Assembly: GCA_964017155.1 (NCBI GenBank)
Contig: OZ024866.1
Coordinates: forward strand, 20,777,826 to 20,841,825
Direction: 5' to 3'
DNA from: Oasisia sp. SBJ-2009
Taxonomy: Eukaryota > Annelida > Polychaeta > Sabellida > Siboglinidae
DNA length: 64,000 nt
The stretch's first letter is position 1. Every line of letters begins with the position of its first letter. The translations under genes were made by a program, and so were the position numbers. The notes beneath the pieces are model-generated. The model did no database searches. It was not told where the DNA came from and saw nothing but the letters and a program-made list of their open reading frames with translations. Positions 20,708 to 31,089 of the stretch are shown in pieces.

Positions 20708-21029
20708 GATACTTTTTTCTCAGTCAAGGAAGAGAGAAGGACTAGAGGACATGGAGTTACATTAGCAAAGAAGCAATGTAGATTAGATATTAGAAAATTT
20801 TCATTTTCACAAAGAACAGTAAATGAATGGAACAGATTATCGGCTGATTGTGTAAGTGCTAGTAGTGTTAATATGTTCAAAAATAAAATTGACATGTACC
20901 TAAGAAGGGCGGGGTACATTTAGATAGATAGGTTGGACTCTCGATAAGCCAAAGGGCTTCCTTGTCCACCTGCCATCTTGAGTTGATTCTCTAGGTGGCA
21001 ATCTTGTTAAATCTTGTTAAATCTTATAG
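20708..21029 (+). pseudogene. LINE 3' end: RT C-terminus and 3' UTR
   Basis: The frame to 20921 encodes RRTRGHGVTLAKKQC, LDIRKFSFSQRTVNEWNRLS and VNMFKNKIDMYL, the conserved C-terminus of CR1/L2/jockey-group reverse transcriptases (R-x-F-S-x-R-x-x-x-x-WN). It is followed by a short UTR (aagggcttccttgtccacc) and a tail of repeated ttgttaaatc at about 21003-21025. It is 5'-truncated at the hAT-like element border. Confidence 0.7.
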
Positions 21030-21200
21030 TGGGGCAGATATGTGATTTCATTGTGGGTTTGGTGGTAAAAGCACCAAAATTGGCGTAGTTGATGCTAAGA
21101 AGGTACTAATTGATTTCAGATATAGTGCCAAGCTAAATGTTTCCCATGGGGCCCTAACATTTGAAAATTCCAAGATGGCCGCCACCCGAGTCTAATTATC
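21030..21200 (+). repeat. Dispersed repeat R-E, plus copy
   Basis: The sequence tagtggggcagatatgtg through tttggtggtaaaagcacc to ccaagatggccgcc is matched, on the opposite strand, by 29735-29905. It is non-coding. Confidence 0.75.
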
Positions 21201-21342
21201 GTCATATCTTCCTGAATAAATATCGTATAAACATGAATGAAGTGTCGTCGTGTATGCTTTCTGACATAAGTAATCAAATGCTACCACCTATATGTCGATA
21301 CAATGCATTTAAATTCATATTATGATGACATTGATGTTAAAA

Positions 21343-22634
21343 CGAACATCTGAATCCTGGACAGGTTCCTGTATTCACAGTGGATCAACCTTTGTTTGTG
21401 ATTGCGAAGATCATCCAATGGAATTGGCCAGAATTATACGGAGAAAACAAGTTTGTAGTTCTACTTGGCGGGCTACATATAGAGGTGGCAACCTCGGCGA
21501 CCCTCGGAGATTTGCTCGACGGAAGTGGCTGGACAAATGTTCTCACTCAGGCAGGTATTGCGACTCCAGGAACGGCCGACTCCTTTCTCAAGGGCGCACA
21601 TGTCAAACGAACCAGGCATGCACACCATGTCACCTCCAGTGCATTGTCAATTATGCTTCGTACAGCATACGATGCATATTGCTTGGACACAAGTGAACCA
21701 CTACCATTTGATGATCGGTGTGTGAGGCAGGTTGACGCTTCTCCACAGTTCCACTACTGGTACATGGTCATGCACTTGGATTGCCTTATGCTGGTCTTTG
21801 TGCGATCAATTCGCGAAGGAAACTTCCCACTCTACATCACTGCACTGAGAGCACTGGCTCCATTGTTCTTTGGCCTGGACCACATACACTATTCTCGCTG
21901 GGTTCCCGTACATATACGTGATATGACAACACTGCACGAACGACTCCCTGATGTAGCGAAAGAGTTTGACTGAGGCAGCTTCGTAGTGCACAAGTCGACC
22001 CGTCCCTTCTCAGCCACAGCTATCGACCACGCGCATGAGCAAAACAACGCAGTCATCAAAGGTGATGGTGGAGCAATCGGCTTGATGCAAAACCCTAGAG
22101 CTCTACTGCGATGGATGGTAGCTGGACCAGAAATTGCGAGGACCATCGACGGCTGAAACAGCATGCCCGGATAACCATACTGGCAGGGACAACGGCAGGC
22201 ACCACGAACACACAATGGCTGTACAAGTCACCTTTGCAAGCGAAGTTCAGGCTCTCGTGGAAGTGATCGAAGACCTTGGGAATCCGTTCATGGAGGAGAG
22301 TGGAGATCTTCTGGTTTTGGATACCAGAGACATCGCAGATCCAGCCGTAGTGACAACTGTGCGAGGTATAGAGAAGAAGGGGCATGATCAGTATGACAGC
22401 TTTATAACGGATCGGTTGGTTGAGCGTACATCACCTGTATCAGACACCATCTCTAAGAACAGTATGCCACTGTTCAACAGACCATCCAAAAGGACACCAT
22501 CCAAAGCTACACAGATGATAACATCCCTCAAGAGCGACTGTGCACTATTTTCCAGGCTGTACATCGCGTGCCAGACACCAGACGGAGACTTGGACAATTT
22601 CTTCAAGCATGAAAATCATGCATACCCACCATCC
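21343..22634 (+). pseudogene. Multicopy DQPL/HEQNN family protein, copy A, N-terminal half
   Basis: The frame reads LNPGQVPVFTVDQPLFVIAK, GGLHIEVA, SGWTNVLTQAGIATPGTADS and RTRHAHHVTSSAL, then IHYSRWVPVHIRDM. After an in-frame TGA (21971-21973) the same frame goes on with SATAIDHAHEQNNAVIKGDG and LLRWMVAGPEIAR up to a second TGA (22154-22156). A second frame then covers EDLGNPFMEESGDLLVLDT, TDRLVERTSPVSDTISKNSM and DLDNFFKHENHAYPPS. I recognise this as an uncharacterised repetitive protein family found in many aquatic invertebrates and fish; its function is unknown to me. A LINE is inserted at 22635. Copies B and C are at 31.1-32.6 kb and 30.8-31.1 kb. Confidence 0.8.
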
Positions 22635-23305
22635 AAATTGTATAAGTATTACTTAAATAAACCAACTGTATACAACGAAATTAATTACAAACGATATAGA
22701 AATAAACTAAATTACCTTATCAACGTAGCAGAAAAAGCATACTACCGGTACGAGCTTCATAAGCATAAGGGTAACTTAAAAAACACATGGAAAACATTAA
22801 AGGGTATTATTGGAAAGAAAGAAGTAGTTACAACTATAGACCAGTTACTAATTGAAGATAAATTAACAAAAAACAATCAACACATAGCAGATACATTTAA
22901 TGAATATGTTACGAACATAGGTCCACAGTTGGCTGAGGAGATACCATTTGTACAAGGGAGTCCTAATCAATATCTTAAAGGAGTGTATAGAAATTCAATG
23001 TTTCTACTGCCAGCCACACCAGATGAGATAAGAGGAATCATTAATAATAAAAAAAATTCTAGTCCTGGATGGGATGGAATAACACCTTTCATTCTTAAGC
23101 AGGCCTTCTCCAACTTACTTGACCCACTATGTCACATTGTAAATTTATCATTTGATCAAGGATGTGTTCCAGATCAACTAAAAATAGCTGAAGTAATTCC
23201 AGTTTTTAAAACAGGTGATACGACATCAATTGGCAACTACAGGCCGATTTCTATTTTGCCTGTGTTTTCAAAAGTTTTTGAAAGATTAATGAATATACTA
23301 GATTA
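22635..23305 (+). pseudogene. LINE RT, first segment
   Basis: Encodes the region ahead of the RT palm: a Lys/Tyr-rich linker, ADTFNEYVTNIGPQLAEEIP, SSPGWDGITPFILKQAFS, FDQGCVPDQLKIAEVIPVFK and YRPISILPVFSKVFERLM. It stops at TAA 23304-23306, and the next frame begins at once (ATG 23306). A single frame change there, probably an insertion or deletion in MNILD/MNYITEH, separates it from the palm. It is fused upstream to the host-family frame of copy A only because the LINE landed in frame. Confidence 0.85.
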
Positions 23306-23839
23306 ATGAATTATATAACTGAACATAAAATCTTGTCTAATCTCCAGTTTGGATTTAGGAAAGGTAATTCCACTGAAATGGCAATTTCAGTGCTAATTGA
23401 TAATATTTGTAAGGCAACTGATAACAAAGAACATGTAATTGGTGTATTTCTTGATTTTGCGAAAGCGTTTGATACTGTTAATCATAGAATTTTATTGGGA
23501 AAATTAGCTGATTATGGAATTAGAGGAAACATACTTCAGTGGATACAAAATTACTTACGTAATAGACAACAACGAGTAAAATTAAAAGGAACAACATCCA
23601 CCCTTAGTAACATAACATGTGGAGTTCCACAAGGCTCAATTTTGGGACCTTTACTCTTTCTTATTTATATAAATGATCTAACTACTTTATCTGACAAAAT
23701 TCTTACAATTATGTTTGCTGATGACACAAGTATCTTTATACAAGGTAATACTATACATGAAATGGAAATTGCTATGAACTCTGAGATAAAAAGACTGTCC
23801 ATATGGCTCAAAATCAATAAACTGTCTCTAAATATTTAA
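23306..23839 (+). pseudogene. LINE RT, palm segment
   Basis: Contains the FGFRKGNST box, VFLDFAKAFDTVNHRILL with the first catalytic Asp, the IRGNILQWIQNYLRNRQQRV motif, GVPQGSILGPLLFLIYINDL and MFADDTSIFIQG with both FADD Asp residues. All RT active-site residues are present, so the palm is intact. The frame ends at TAA 23837-23839 just after INKLSLNI, where related proteins continue with NKTK-type residues; this is a frameshift or stop within an otherwise conserved run. Confidence 0.88.
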
Positions 23840-24547
23840 AAAACTCATACAATGACCTTCAGTAATACGAAAAGTATAAGAGAGAGAGCAAATGACATTT
23901 ATATAGACGACATAAAAATTGACACTGTAAACAAGATAACATTTTTGGGTTTAATTATAAATAACACATTGAACTGGAGTGCTCACATTAAATATATGTG
24001 TAGTAAAATATCTTAGAATATTGGCATTATGAAAAAGGTGAAGAACAAACTAGAAAAAAGATTACTGCTAAATCTATATTATATGCTTATCTACCCGTAT
24101 CTAACTTACTGTAATACTATTTGGGGAAGGGCCCCGAATGTATATCTAGATAAAACATATATATTGCAAAAAACAATTGTGCGCATAATTAATCATGTAG
24201 GATTTTTTGACCACACAGAGCCTTTATTTTCAACATTGCAGATAATGAATATCTATCAGATAAACAAATATATGTGCTGCATATTAATGTTCAAGCATAA
24301 TAAGGCTATGTTACCTACCTTATTTAATGACGTATTTGTATTGTCACCCATGACACATAAATATTGCACAAGGCAAAAATTCGCATATAAAATACCGTTC
24401 TGCAGAACAAAGTGTAGACAATTATCTTTGGCGTATGTCGGACCAAAAATATGGAACACCTTTATCTTAGACAACTTTCTACAACATTCTGCCACTTTAC
24501 AGATCTTTAAAAAAAGTGTCAAATATCTGCTTATGAAAAATCAGTAA
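23840..24547 (+). pseudogene. LINE RT, C-terminal segment
   Basis: After the stop the reading continues with THTMTFSN, ITFLGLIINNTLNWSAHI and a stop at about 24014. It then continues in frame from 24029 with the Y-x-x-LIYPYLTYCNTIWG motif, LQKTIVRIINHVGFFDHTEP and the C-terminal GPKIWNTFILDNFLQHSATL. These motifs are typical of the CR1/L2/jockey group. The stop at 24547 is likely natural. Confidence 0.85.
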
Positions 24548-24921
24548 TATGTTGTTTCTGTTCTGAATGTACTGTTATTATTCATTATTTTTCTATAATT
24601 ATATTAAACAATTATTTAAATGCAATTTTACTTGTCACACATGTGCATCGACGTATTTAATTTTGTGGTACACTTGTAATTCACTATTTCACTATTTTAG
24701 TTAACTAGTTGCACTATTATGATGCTGCTGTATAGGTTTTTGTGTTTATGTTCACGAATTATTAATTGTTGCGAAATTGTTAAAATACATGAATAAGGAA
24801 AATAAGCATTGTTGCTTAAATCTAATTGTTACATTGTAACATGTACTTTGACAAGAAATTATTACTTTACTGTATTACTTTACGTATGTACATGACATTA
24901 TGAAACAATAAAGCTATTATT

Positions 24922-25050
24922 ATCCCTGTTGCAGCTGGAAAAATTGCGGTTCGGTGCAAAGGCAGATCTCACAGATTGCCTGGAGAAGCTGTGCACATCC
25001 AAAGGCGAAGCTCCAGTCATTTTCTCAAACCACCATCATTAAGTCTTATT
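24922..25050 (+). pseudogene. Copy A continued after the LINE
   Basis: Encodes LLQLEKLRFGAKADLTDCLE and a short following stretch, the sequence that follows PPS in this family (copy B has LSDQGKLRSGTKSDVLQCL). It loses similarity at about 25015-25050. The next recognisable part (LDGTAIINMLKPVG) begins at about 27510. Confidence 0.75.
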
Positions 25051-26162
25051 TCCACCACACTACAGAATGCATTCCCAATGCTTATTTTTAGCATCCTTCA
25101 TTGCACCAAATGCAGACTAATTCCAATGAATATTGTCACTGAATACCATAATACAACTTTTAGGAGCCAAGCCCATCTTGTCAGTCTAAAATCCTCATCA
25201 AGAGTGCCTGGATGGTCAATTTTGTATGGGGGGTGGGGTAACTTGATAAGCTATGTATTATTTGCTTAAAGAGATATGTCAAGACTGAATATATGACATG
25301 AAAGAGGAATAAGTCGTCTGTCTATCTATACCACTGACACATGTCTGTCACTAGCTGTCCTCAAAGGAAGGTCCAAGAGGCATCAGGATTTATGACAGGC
25401 TTACAGGAAGTGTGACTGGGCATGCCTTTGATCTGATACTGGCCTGTAAGCTCTGTGAGGATACAGCTATCATTGATCCATTGTTCTGAGCATGTGCACT
25501 AATTGGGCTGTGTAATGGCATTACATTTGACAAGTTGTGTTACCTCACTTTTCTGAAATCCCCATTTTAAAGTGAAATATGGACATTATTATGTAGGGTA
25601 GGAGTGACATAACTGTTTTTGTATATTTTTTATTTCACAATATGGTAACAACAGACTATGCATGATTTTCTTGCAGATTATATGGTTGGCTGTCACAGAC
25701 ATATTCTCTATGCATATATACGCAAGCTGTAAGTTGCAGTGTGGTCAGCACCATAAGAGGTTTTTTATTTATTTATACAATATTGGACCATAAAATAAGG
25801 CGCGGGTGGTTATTTGTAAAGTGGGTAAAAAAATACCAGATTAAGAGATGACATTGATTTTTTGGCCTCCTGCATGATATATATGTAGCTTTCAAAAGAG
25901 CCTAAATTAAAGGATTTGTAAAAAATTCTAAATTCCTATTAGGGGTCAGAGCACAGTTAGACTTCCTGGTCTAACCCATACGAATGTAGTACCTTAATAA
26001 TTGTGTCATTTGAGATTTTGAAAAAAGAAATGAATGTGAAATGAGTACCGTAGGACAGGCATACCAGTAGGTTAAGTGCTATGATATATCTGCAGTGCAA
26101 TGACGCATGTTAGGCAGAGTGTAGTTAGCGTAGTGATTTTTAGCCATTTTTTCTTACATGAC
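25051..26162 (+). other. Non-coding spacer within copy A
   Basis: No coding or transposon signal recognised. Either an intron, an unrecognised insertion or both, since copy A resumes at about 27510. Confidence 0.4.
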
Positions 26163-26305
26163 CCTGCGAATGCAGAAAAGCGTGCTCAGTTTGGTCAATA
26201 TTGAGGGTTAGAACACATGCATGCATTTTAAGAGAGCCTGAGATATGCTTTTTTGACGAAATTTGATCAGCATATCAGTGACATGACTGCAGTGATTGTG
26301 TTAAA
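26163..26305 (+). repeat. Dispersed 140-bp repeat R-G, copy 2
   Basis: From ctgcgaatgcagaaaagcgt to gcagtgattgtgttaaaatg, same orientation as 17655-17795. Confidence 0.7.
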
Positions 26306-27509
26306 ATGTATGTGCTCTGTGCCCTAATAACTGGGTTAGGAAGCTCCATGGCAACAGAAATGCTAGGTGCCATTTTTGCATTTCAGATGATGTTGCTGCT
26401 ACAGAGGTGTGTGAGAATTGTAGTTTTGTCCACAAATGGTCACTGTTATGTGTGAAAAAGTTCTTGAAAATGTAAATATATGCCAAATATGAAATATGGT
26501 GCTAGTAATTGTATACCTTTACACAGGGGACACAAACAAAGTTATGATGGCTGGCACATTGTGAGAGCTATTTTGTAGAAAAACAGAATCATTCATGCTG
26601 ACTCTAGTCTAGTTTAGTCTAAAAAAGACTCAATGCATGCCATGTATCAACTTTATTATTTTGGACTGACACTGTGTTGGTACAAACAGGAGTTACTATC
26701 TGCATCAGGACATATGCTTTGGGCATGGGCAATTTGAAGACTACTTATTAAACCTGGACATTGAAATGATGCTGAAGTCAAACTTACTATTTTAAGGGGT
26801 GTAGAATGCTCTGGATTGTATGTAGTGAAGAGACTGCTGTCATTTCAACGTTGACGATGACATTTTTGTGTTGGAGGTTCTCTGCATGCATGACTCAGAT
26901 GTATCGCTCTTAACTGCTTAGGCCAGGTAACTCAGCCATTCCTCCATTGTGGTCGCATGTATTGGTATGTCTCGGCAAGTTGATCATGTATTTTGAAACT
27001 AGGGCTATATACTGTATATTGAGTGTACAGACGCGTTGCATTGAAATGTGCATGTGCATGTATGTGCACACACATAGGCGTGCATATACGTATATGCACG
27101 TAGGCAGGCGCGAGCACACACACACTATCTCTGGTTTTGTCTAGTCATTATTTGCCTTGAATAGCTGTGTCAGTCTTCATCCAACTGTGTTGAACGCAGT
27201 GAGTAAGGAGGCTCACAGAGTTGTCCAAGTTGTCAAAATTGCATATGTTCTCCCCTTTTTATCACAGGTATCACTGCTAATATGAAATATACATCTTAGG
27301 CCTTGTATTTTCTGCTTTATCAATGTGTGAAATAAAATGTATGTCCTAATTACCATTTCAGTCCCAGTTGTTATAAGCAATGTGCATATTGCCCATGGCC
27401 AAAGTAACTATCATTGCCATTGACACAGTATGGTTCCAATGTAATATTTTATTCTCTCATACATAAAGTGTTATGTCATAGGACCATGATATGGTTGACT
27501 GGATGGAGC
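26306..27509 (+). other. Non-coding spacer within copy A
   Basis: No gene recognised. A purine/pyrimidine-alternating patch of gtgcatgtg and cacacaca words is at about 27040-27125. A 21-bp tandem duplication (actggatggagctgctatca) occurs at the far right, just before the copy A frame resumes. Confidence 0.4.
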
Positions 27510-28670
27510 TGCTATCATACTGGATGGAACTGCTATCATCAACATGCTGAAGCCAGTTGGAGCGAAAACCTTCCAAGACTAGGCCATGTTAGTGTTCCTT
27601 CCATACATTAAAGCACAGTTGGCTAGAGTCACAAGGGTGGACATCATCTGGGATGTCTACATACCAGAGAGCCTGAAGTCCACAGCAAGAGAAAATCGTG
27701 GAAAAGGCGTCAGACGACGTGTTGCAGCAGCCAACTCCATCCCGGGAAACTGGCAGGAGTTTCTGCGAGTGGACGAGAACAAGACAGAACTATTCAACTT
27801 CCTAACACATGAAGTCGTGGAAAATCTGTCTACAGAGAAAGAAGTCTTCTCAACCTGTGGGAAGCATGTGCTGTGCTCAAGTGTCCATCAAGATGTCTCG
27901 GCCTTGGCACCATGCTCTCACGAAGAGGCGGAAACGCGCATGTTCCTGCACGCCAAGGATGCGGCCGAAAAAGGTCATCGTCGGATCATGCTGCAAACAG
28001 TGAATTAAGACGTTGTCGTCCTGGCTGTCTCCACTGTTGTGTCAATGGAGAACACACAGCTGTGGATAGCGTTTGGCACGGGTAAACACCTGAGGTATAT
28101 ACCAGCTCATGAAATTGCCACTTCTTTGGGTGCAGAGAAAGCACAAGCTCTTCCCATGTTCCACGCCTTCACCGGTTGTGACACAGTCTCGCTAGACATG
28201 TCACACGACCGAAAAGTTTGGACAATGTCTGCATGTCTGTACTCGAGTCATACGTGGTGCTTATGTATGATCGGGGGAGTGACGAAACTACTGTGGACTC
28301 AGCCAGGAAGCACATGTTCACGTCAAAAGCCAGATCTATCGACGCCATTCCACCAACCAGAGCTGCACTGCTGCAGCATGCAAGATGAGCAACATGCCAG
28401 GGTGGCCATGTATGGGGTCAGACCCAGGTCCGAGATCCAGATCTTCCTTCTCCAGAGTCCTGGGGATGGAGCAAGAATCCGACGCGAGGATGGGAACCGA
28501 TGTGGACGTTACTCCCAGAAGCGGCCGTGTCCTGCTCAGATAAGAGTTGTTAAGATGCGGCTGTAAGAAAGGATGCAGAGGGCTGTGCAAATGTGTTAAC
28601 GCTAATCTGAAGTGCACGTCACAGTGCCACTGCTGTGGCAACTGTGAACACAGTGATCACTATTAAGATG
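27510..28670 (+). pseudogene. Multicopy DQPL/HEQNN family protein, copy A, C-terminal half
   Basis: Reads LDGTAIINMLKPVGAKTFQD, stop, then LVFLPYIKAQLARVTRVDII, WDVYIPESLKSTARENRGKG, IPGNWQEFLRVDENKTELF, APCSHEEAETRMFLHAKDAA, a stop in place of the usual acidic residue (VN-stop-DVVVLAV at 28006), LWIAFGTGKHLRYIPAHEIA, MFHAFTGCDTVS, and after frame changes ARSIDAIPPTRAALLQHARC. It ends with a Cys-rich CXC-like tail RCGCKKGCRGLCKCV, NLKCTSQCHCCGNCE (28556-28650), then TAA. The DVVVLA/HxxTGCD part looks like a nuclease-type fold to me, but that is only an impression. Stops and shifts show it is decayed. Confidence 0.8.
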
Positions 28671-29290
28671 TGATGTCTACTGTCTAGCAGCTGTTCAGTG
28701 TCTATCAGAGTTATTGTTTTGTTCAGAACTGTATGTGTTTGGAATTACCAAATTGTTTTGTTAATGTTTCTAGTCCATTTTACATCGATATATCTGCCAT
28801 TGTATCACAGTTGCCAACTGTGAAGGCTTCAATTAGATAACATAGTAATCATACACGAATGATGGTACTTGGTGTAGTATTAATTATGTCACTCAGTTGT
28901 ATATTATATATATATATATATGTTAGGTTTTTTGTATTTGTATTGGTGGCTTTTAGCAGTGAGCCGAGTCTGTGTATTTTCACCATTTTGTTTAAGATGG
29001 GATGTCTAGCAGCAGTTGCGTATTCGGCAACTGTGAACACAGTGATCACTATTAAGATGTGATGTCGAGCAGCAGTTCAGTGTCTATCAGATTTGTTGTT
29101 TTTGTTCACAACTGTATGCGTTTGGAATTACCAAATTTGTTTGTTAATGTTTCTAGTCCATTTTATATCAGTTTGTCAGTCATTGTATGGCATTGTGTAA
29201 AGTGTGAAGGCTTCAATTGGATAATGTTGTAATAATACAGGAGTGATGGCAGTATTAATTATGTCACTCAGTTGTATATTTGTTTTATTT
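28646..29290 (+). repeat. Tandem duplication of the copy A 3' flank, period about 385 bp
   Basis: The sequence from aactgtgaacacagtgatca through cactcagttgtatatt occurs at 28646-28905 and again at 29031-29280, diverged by substitutions and small indels. A short (AT)n run separates them at about 28904-28922. It includes the last codons and 3' flank of copy A. Confidence 0.9.
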
Positions 29291-29734
29291 TATATTGTTG
29301 CTTTTTTGCCAAAGTGATGAGTCCAGTCTTATGTTCAAAAAAATGTTTGAATGGTGCTTTATTTTATTTATTTATTTTTGTTTCATCTTGTCAAGCTGTA
29401 TAAAATGACAGCAATTATCATTATTGAATATCGATGCTAACGTTTTGAATTATATTCAATATAAATATGTATGAACAGTTGAAACTATGATTCCATGCTA
29501 TTGTACCAACATGATTGGCAATAAAACAAATCCATTTATTGCACCCAAATTTCTTGTTGTTTTGCATTTTACGACCATATTTTACAGTTTTCTTGTAAAT
29601 GTTAATTATTTTACATTTTACCATTCAAATGATGGTTCCTTTGGAATACCCATACCTGAAAACATAGAAATAGACATTTCATTCATCTTTTTATGTCAAT
29701 TATTAATGAAGATAAAGCCGTTTCTAAATTGTCA
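29291..29734 (+). other. AT-rich spacer
   Basis: No coding or repeat assignment. A short (attt)n run lies near 29360-29385. Confidence 0.4.
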
Positions 29735-29905
29735 CACTTCGATAGGTGGCCATCTTGGATTTGGTCATTTTAAGGACACCAGGGAAAAAATTGAGCTTGG
29801 CACTATATCTAAAATCGTTTAGTACCTCCTTAACATCAACTGTGCCAATTTTGGTGCTTTTACCACCAAACCCACATTCCATCTTATATTTGCCACATAT
29901 CCGCC
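29735..29905 (-). repeat. Dispersed repeat R-E, minus copy
   Basis: Reverse complement of the 21030-21200 repeat, sharing ggtgcttttaccaccaaacc and the ccatcttgga border. Confidence 0.75.
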
Positions 29906-30610
29906 CCACTATTAGAGTCGTTATTTTGGCATCAGTGTATAGATAAGTGGATAGCGATTTCAAATTTATCAAATTCACATCTGACCTTAATTTGACCTTC
30001 AAAACTGCCATTTAATAAAATGGCGGCTGTAAAATCAAATTGTTTATATATCTTTAAAACGAGATATTTGGAGGGATGCTACACGGACACTTTTTTAATA
30101 TATACATATATTGGGGTAGATATTTTAAATATTTTAAATATTTTACTTCTTGACCTTGACTGACATTCACATCCGCCATTTTTAAAGATGGCAGCCGTAT
30201 TCATTAATGTTGCTATATCTTATCAAGTATGGCACCTAGAGTATTGATTTTGGTATCAATGTATAGGTACATGGATAGCGATTTCAAATTCGTTAAACAT
30301 TTTACACCTGACCTTAATGTGACCTTCACAATAATAATTAATAAAATGGTGCATGTAAAATCGAATTCCTTACATATTTTTTTAACAATTTATTTGGAGG
30401 GACGTTATATGGACAGTTTTGTCAAAATATATGTATGTTGTGGTACCCCGGGGTAGCTGTTTTAAATATTTTACCTTGACCTTTTACCTTGACCTTTTTT
30501 GACCTTGACCGACATTTACATTCGCCATTTTCCAAGATGGTGGCCCTCAAAGCTAATGTCGCTATATCCTGTGAACTTTACCACCTAGAATCGATATCAA
30601 AGCTACATGT
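29906..30610 (+). repeat. R-D tandem repeat of about 330 bp, two copies and a partial
   Basis: The phrases tggatagcgatttcaaatt, atttggagggatgctac/gacgttat, gacattcacatccgccattt and aatgttgctatatcttatca recur at an offset of about 329 bp (29916, 30246), with a third partial at about 30490-30610. A piece of the same repeat ends at the hAT-like element at 18430-18503. The stretch 30472-30512 repeats ccttgacctttt and tgaccttgacc words. Non-coding. Confidence 0.8.
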
Positions 30611-30819
30611 ACAGCGCAAGTGGTGCTGACTCTGTCATGAAATATGATGTAGGCAATGCATATCACATTATGATAATTATAAAGTTAAAACATAAATATG
30701 TTGTGGTAGAAAACATGAAGTTTAATTCAAATCGGTGAAAAGAATATCCTTCAGATCATAACGTAGGGTGTAACATCAGTCACATATGTTCGTATTTGTA
30801 GCATCGCATAGCTTACACT

Positions 30820-31080
30820 CTGGACATCGTTGTTGATGCACCCGCCTTCACAGTTACACAGAATAGTGCACTTGATTCCTGCTCTGGCACATGCAGTTTC
30901 CTCTGCACGCCTTTCCACATACACAGTGGTGGAGGAGAGCATACGCTTTGCTGCGTCGTCTACAACAGTCCAGAATAGCACCCAGAGTTTCGTGTTCACG
31001 TCGTGCGTCCAATCCAGGATGCTGCTGATATCGGTGCCACTGCACATCTTGGTCATCACGAAGAGGGTAACAGCCTGCAA
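30820..31080 (-). pseudogene. Multicopy family copy C, C-terminal tail (minus strand)
   Basis: On the minus strand, frames read THDVNTKLWVLFWTVVDDAA, then (frame shift) LLHHCVCGKACRGNC and (frame shift back) CARAGIKCTILCNCEGGC. This matches the W-x-x-D...W-x-x-x-x-x-T tail followed by the CXC-like Cys-rich motif that closes this family. Copy A has the equivalent tail at 28556-28650. The tail lies opposite and directly upstream of copy B, so the two are arranged in inverse orientation. Only the last 80-90 residues are present. Confidence 0.72.
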
Positions 31081-31089
31081 ATGAGATTC

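Larger units (their letters stand above)
22635..24921 (+). mobile_element. LINE retrotransposon (CR1/L2/jockey-group RT), 5' truncated
   Basis: A 2.29-kb non-LTR element inserted into copy A between PPS and the LLQLEKLRFGAKADL continuation, with a short repeat ATCC at both ends. It has no endonuclease region. Three frames cover the protein: 22635-23305 (NTWKTLKGIIG, SSPGWDGITPFILKQ, GNYRPISILPVFSKVFERLM), 23306-23837 (NLQFGFRKGNSTEMAI, FLDFAKAFDTVNH, GVPQGSILGPLLFLIYINDL, FADD at 23714-23725) and about 23840-24547 (the connection domain and C-terminal WNTFIL region). The 3' end is AT-rich with aataaag and a short (ATT)n tail. Confidence 0.93.

Noticed and set aside
20338..20919. 193-residue minus-strand frame through (FDT)n and matching plus-strand RYR repeats
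   Set aside because: Produced by the 9-bp satellite inside a hAT-like element.
22134..23306. Single 390-residue protein
   Set aside because: It is a chance in-frame fusion of copy A of a repeat family with the start of an inserted LINE.
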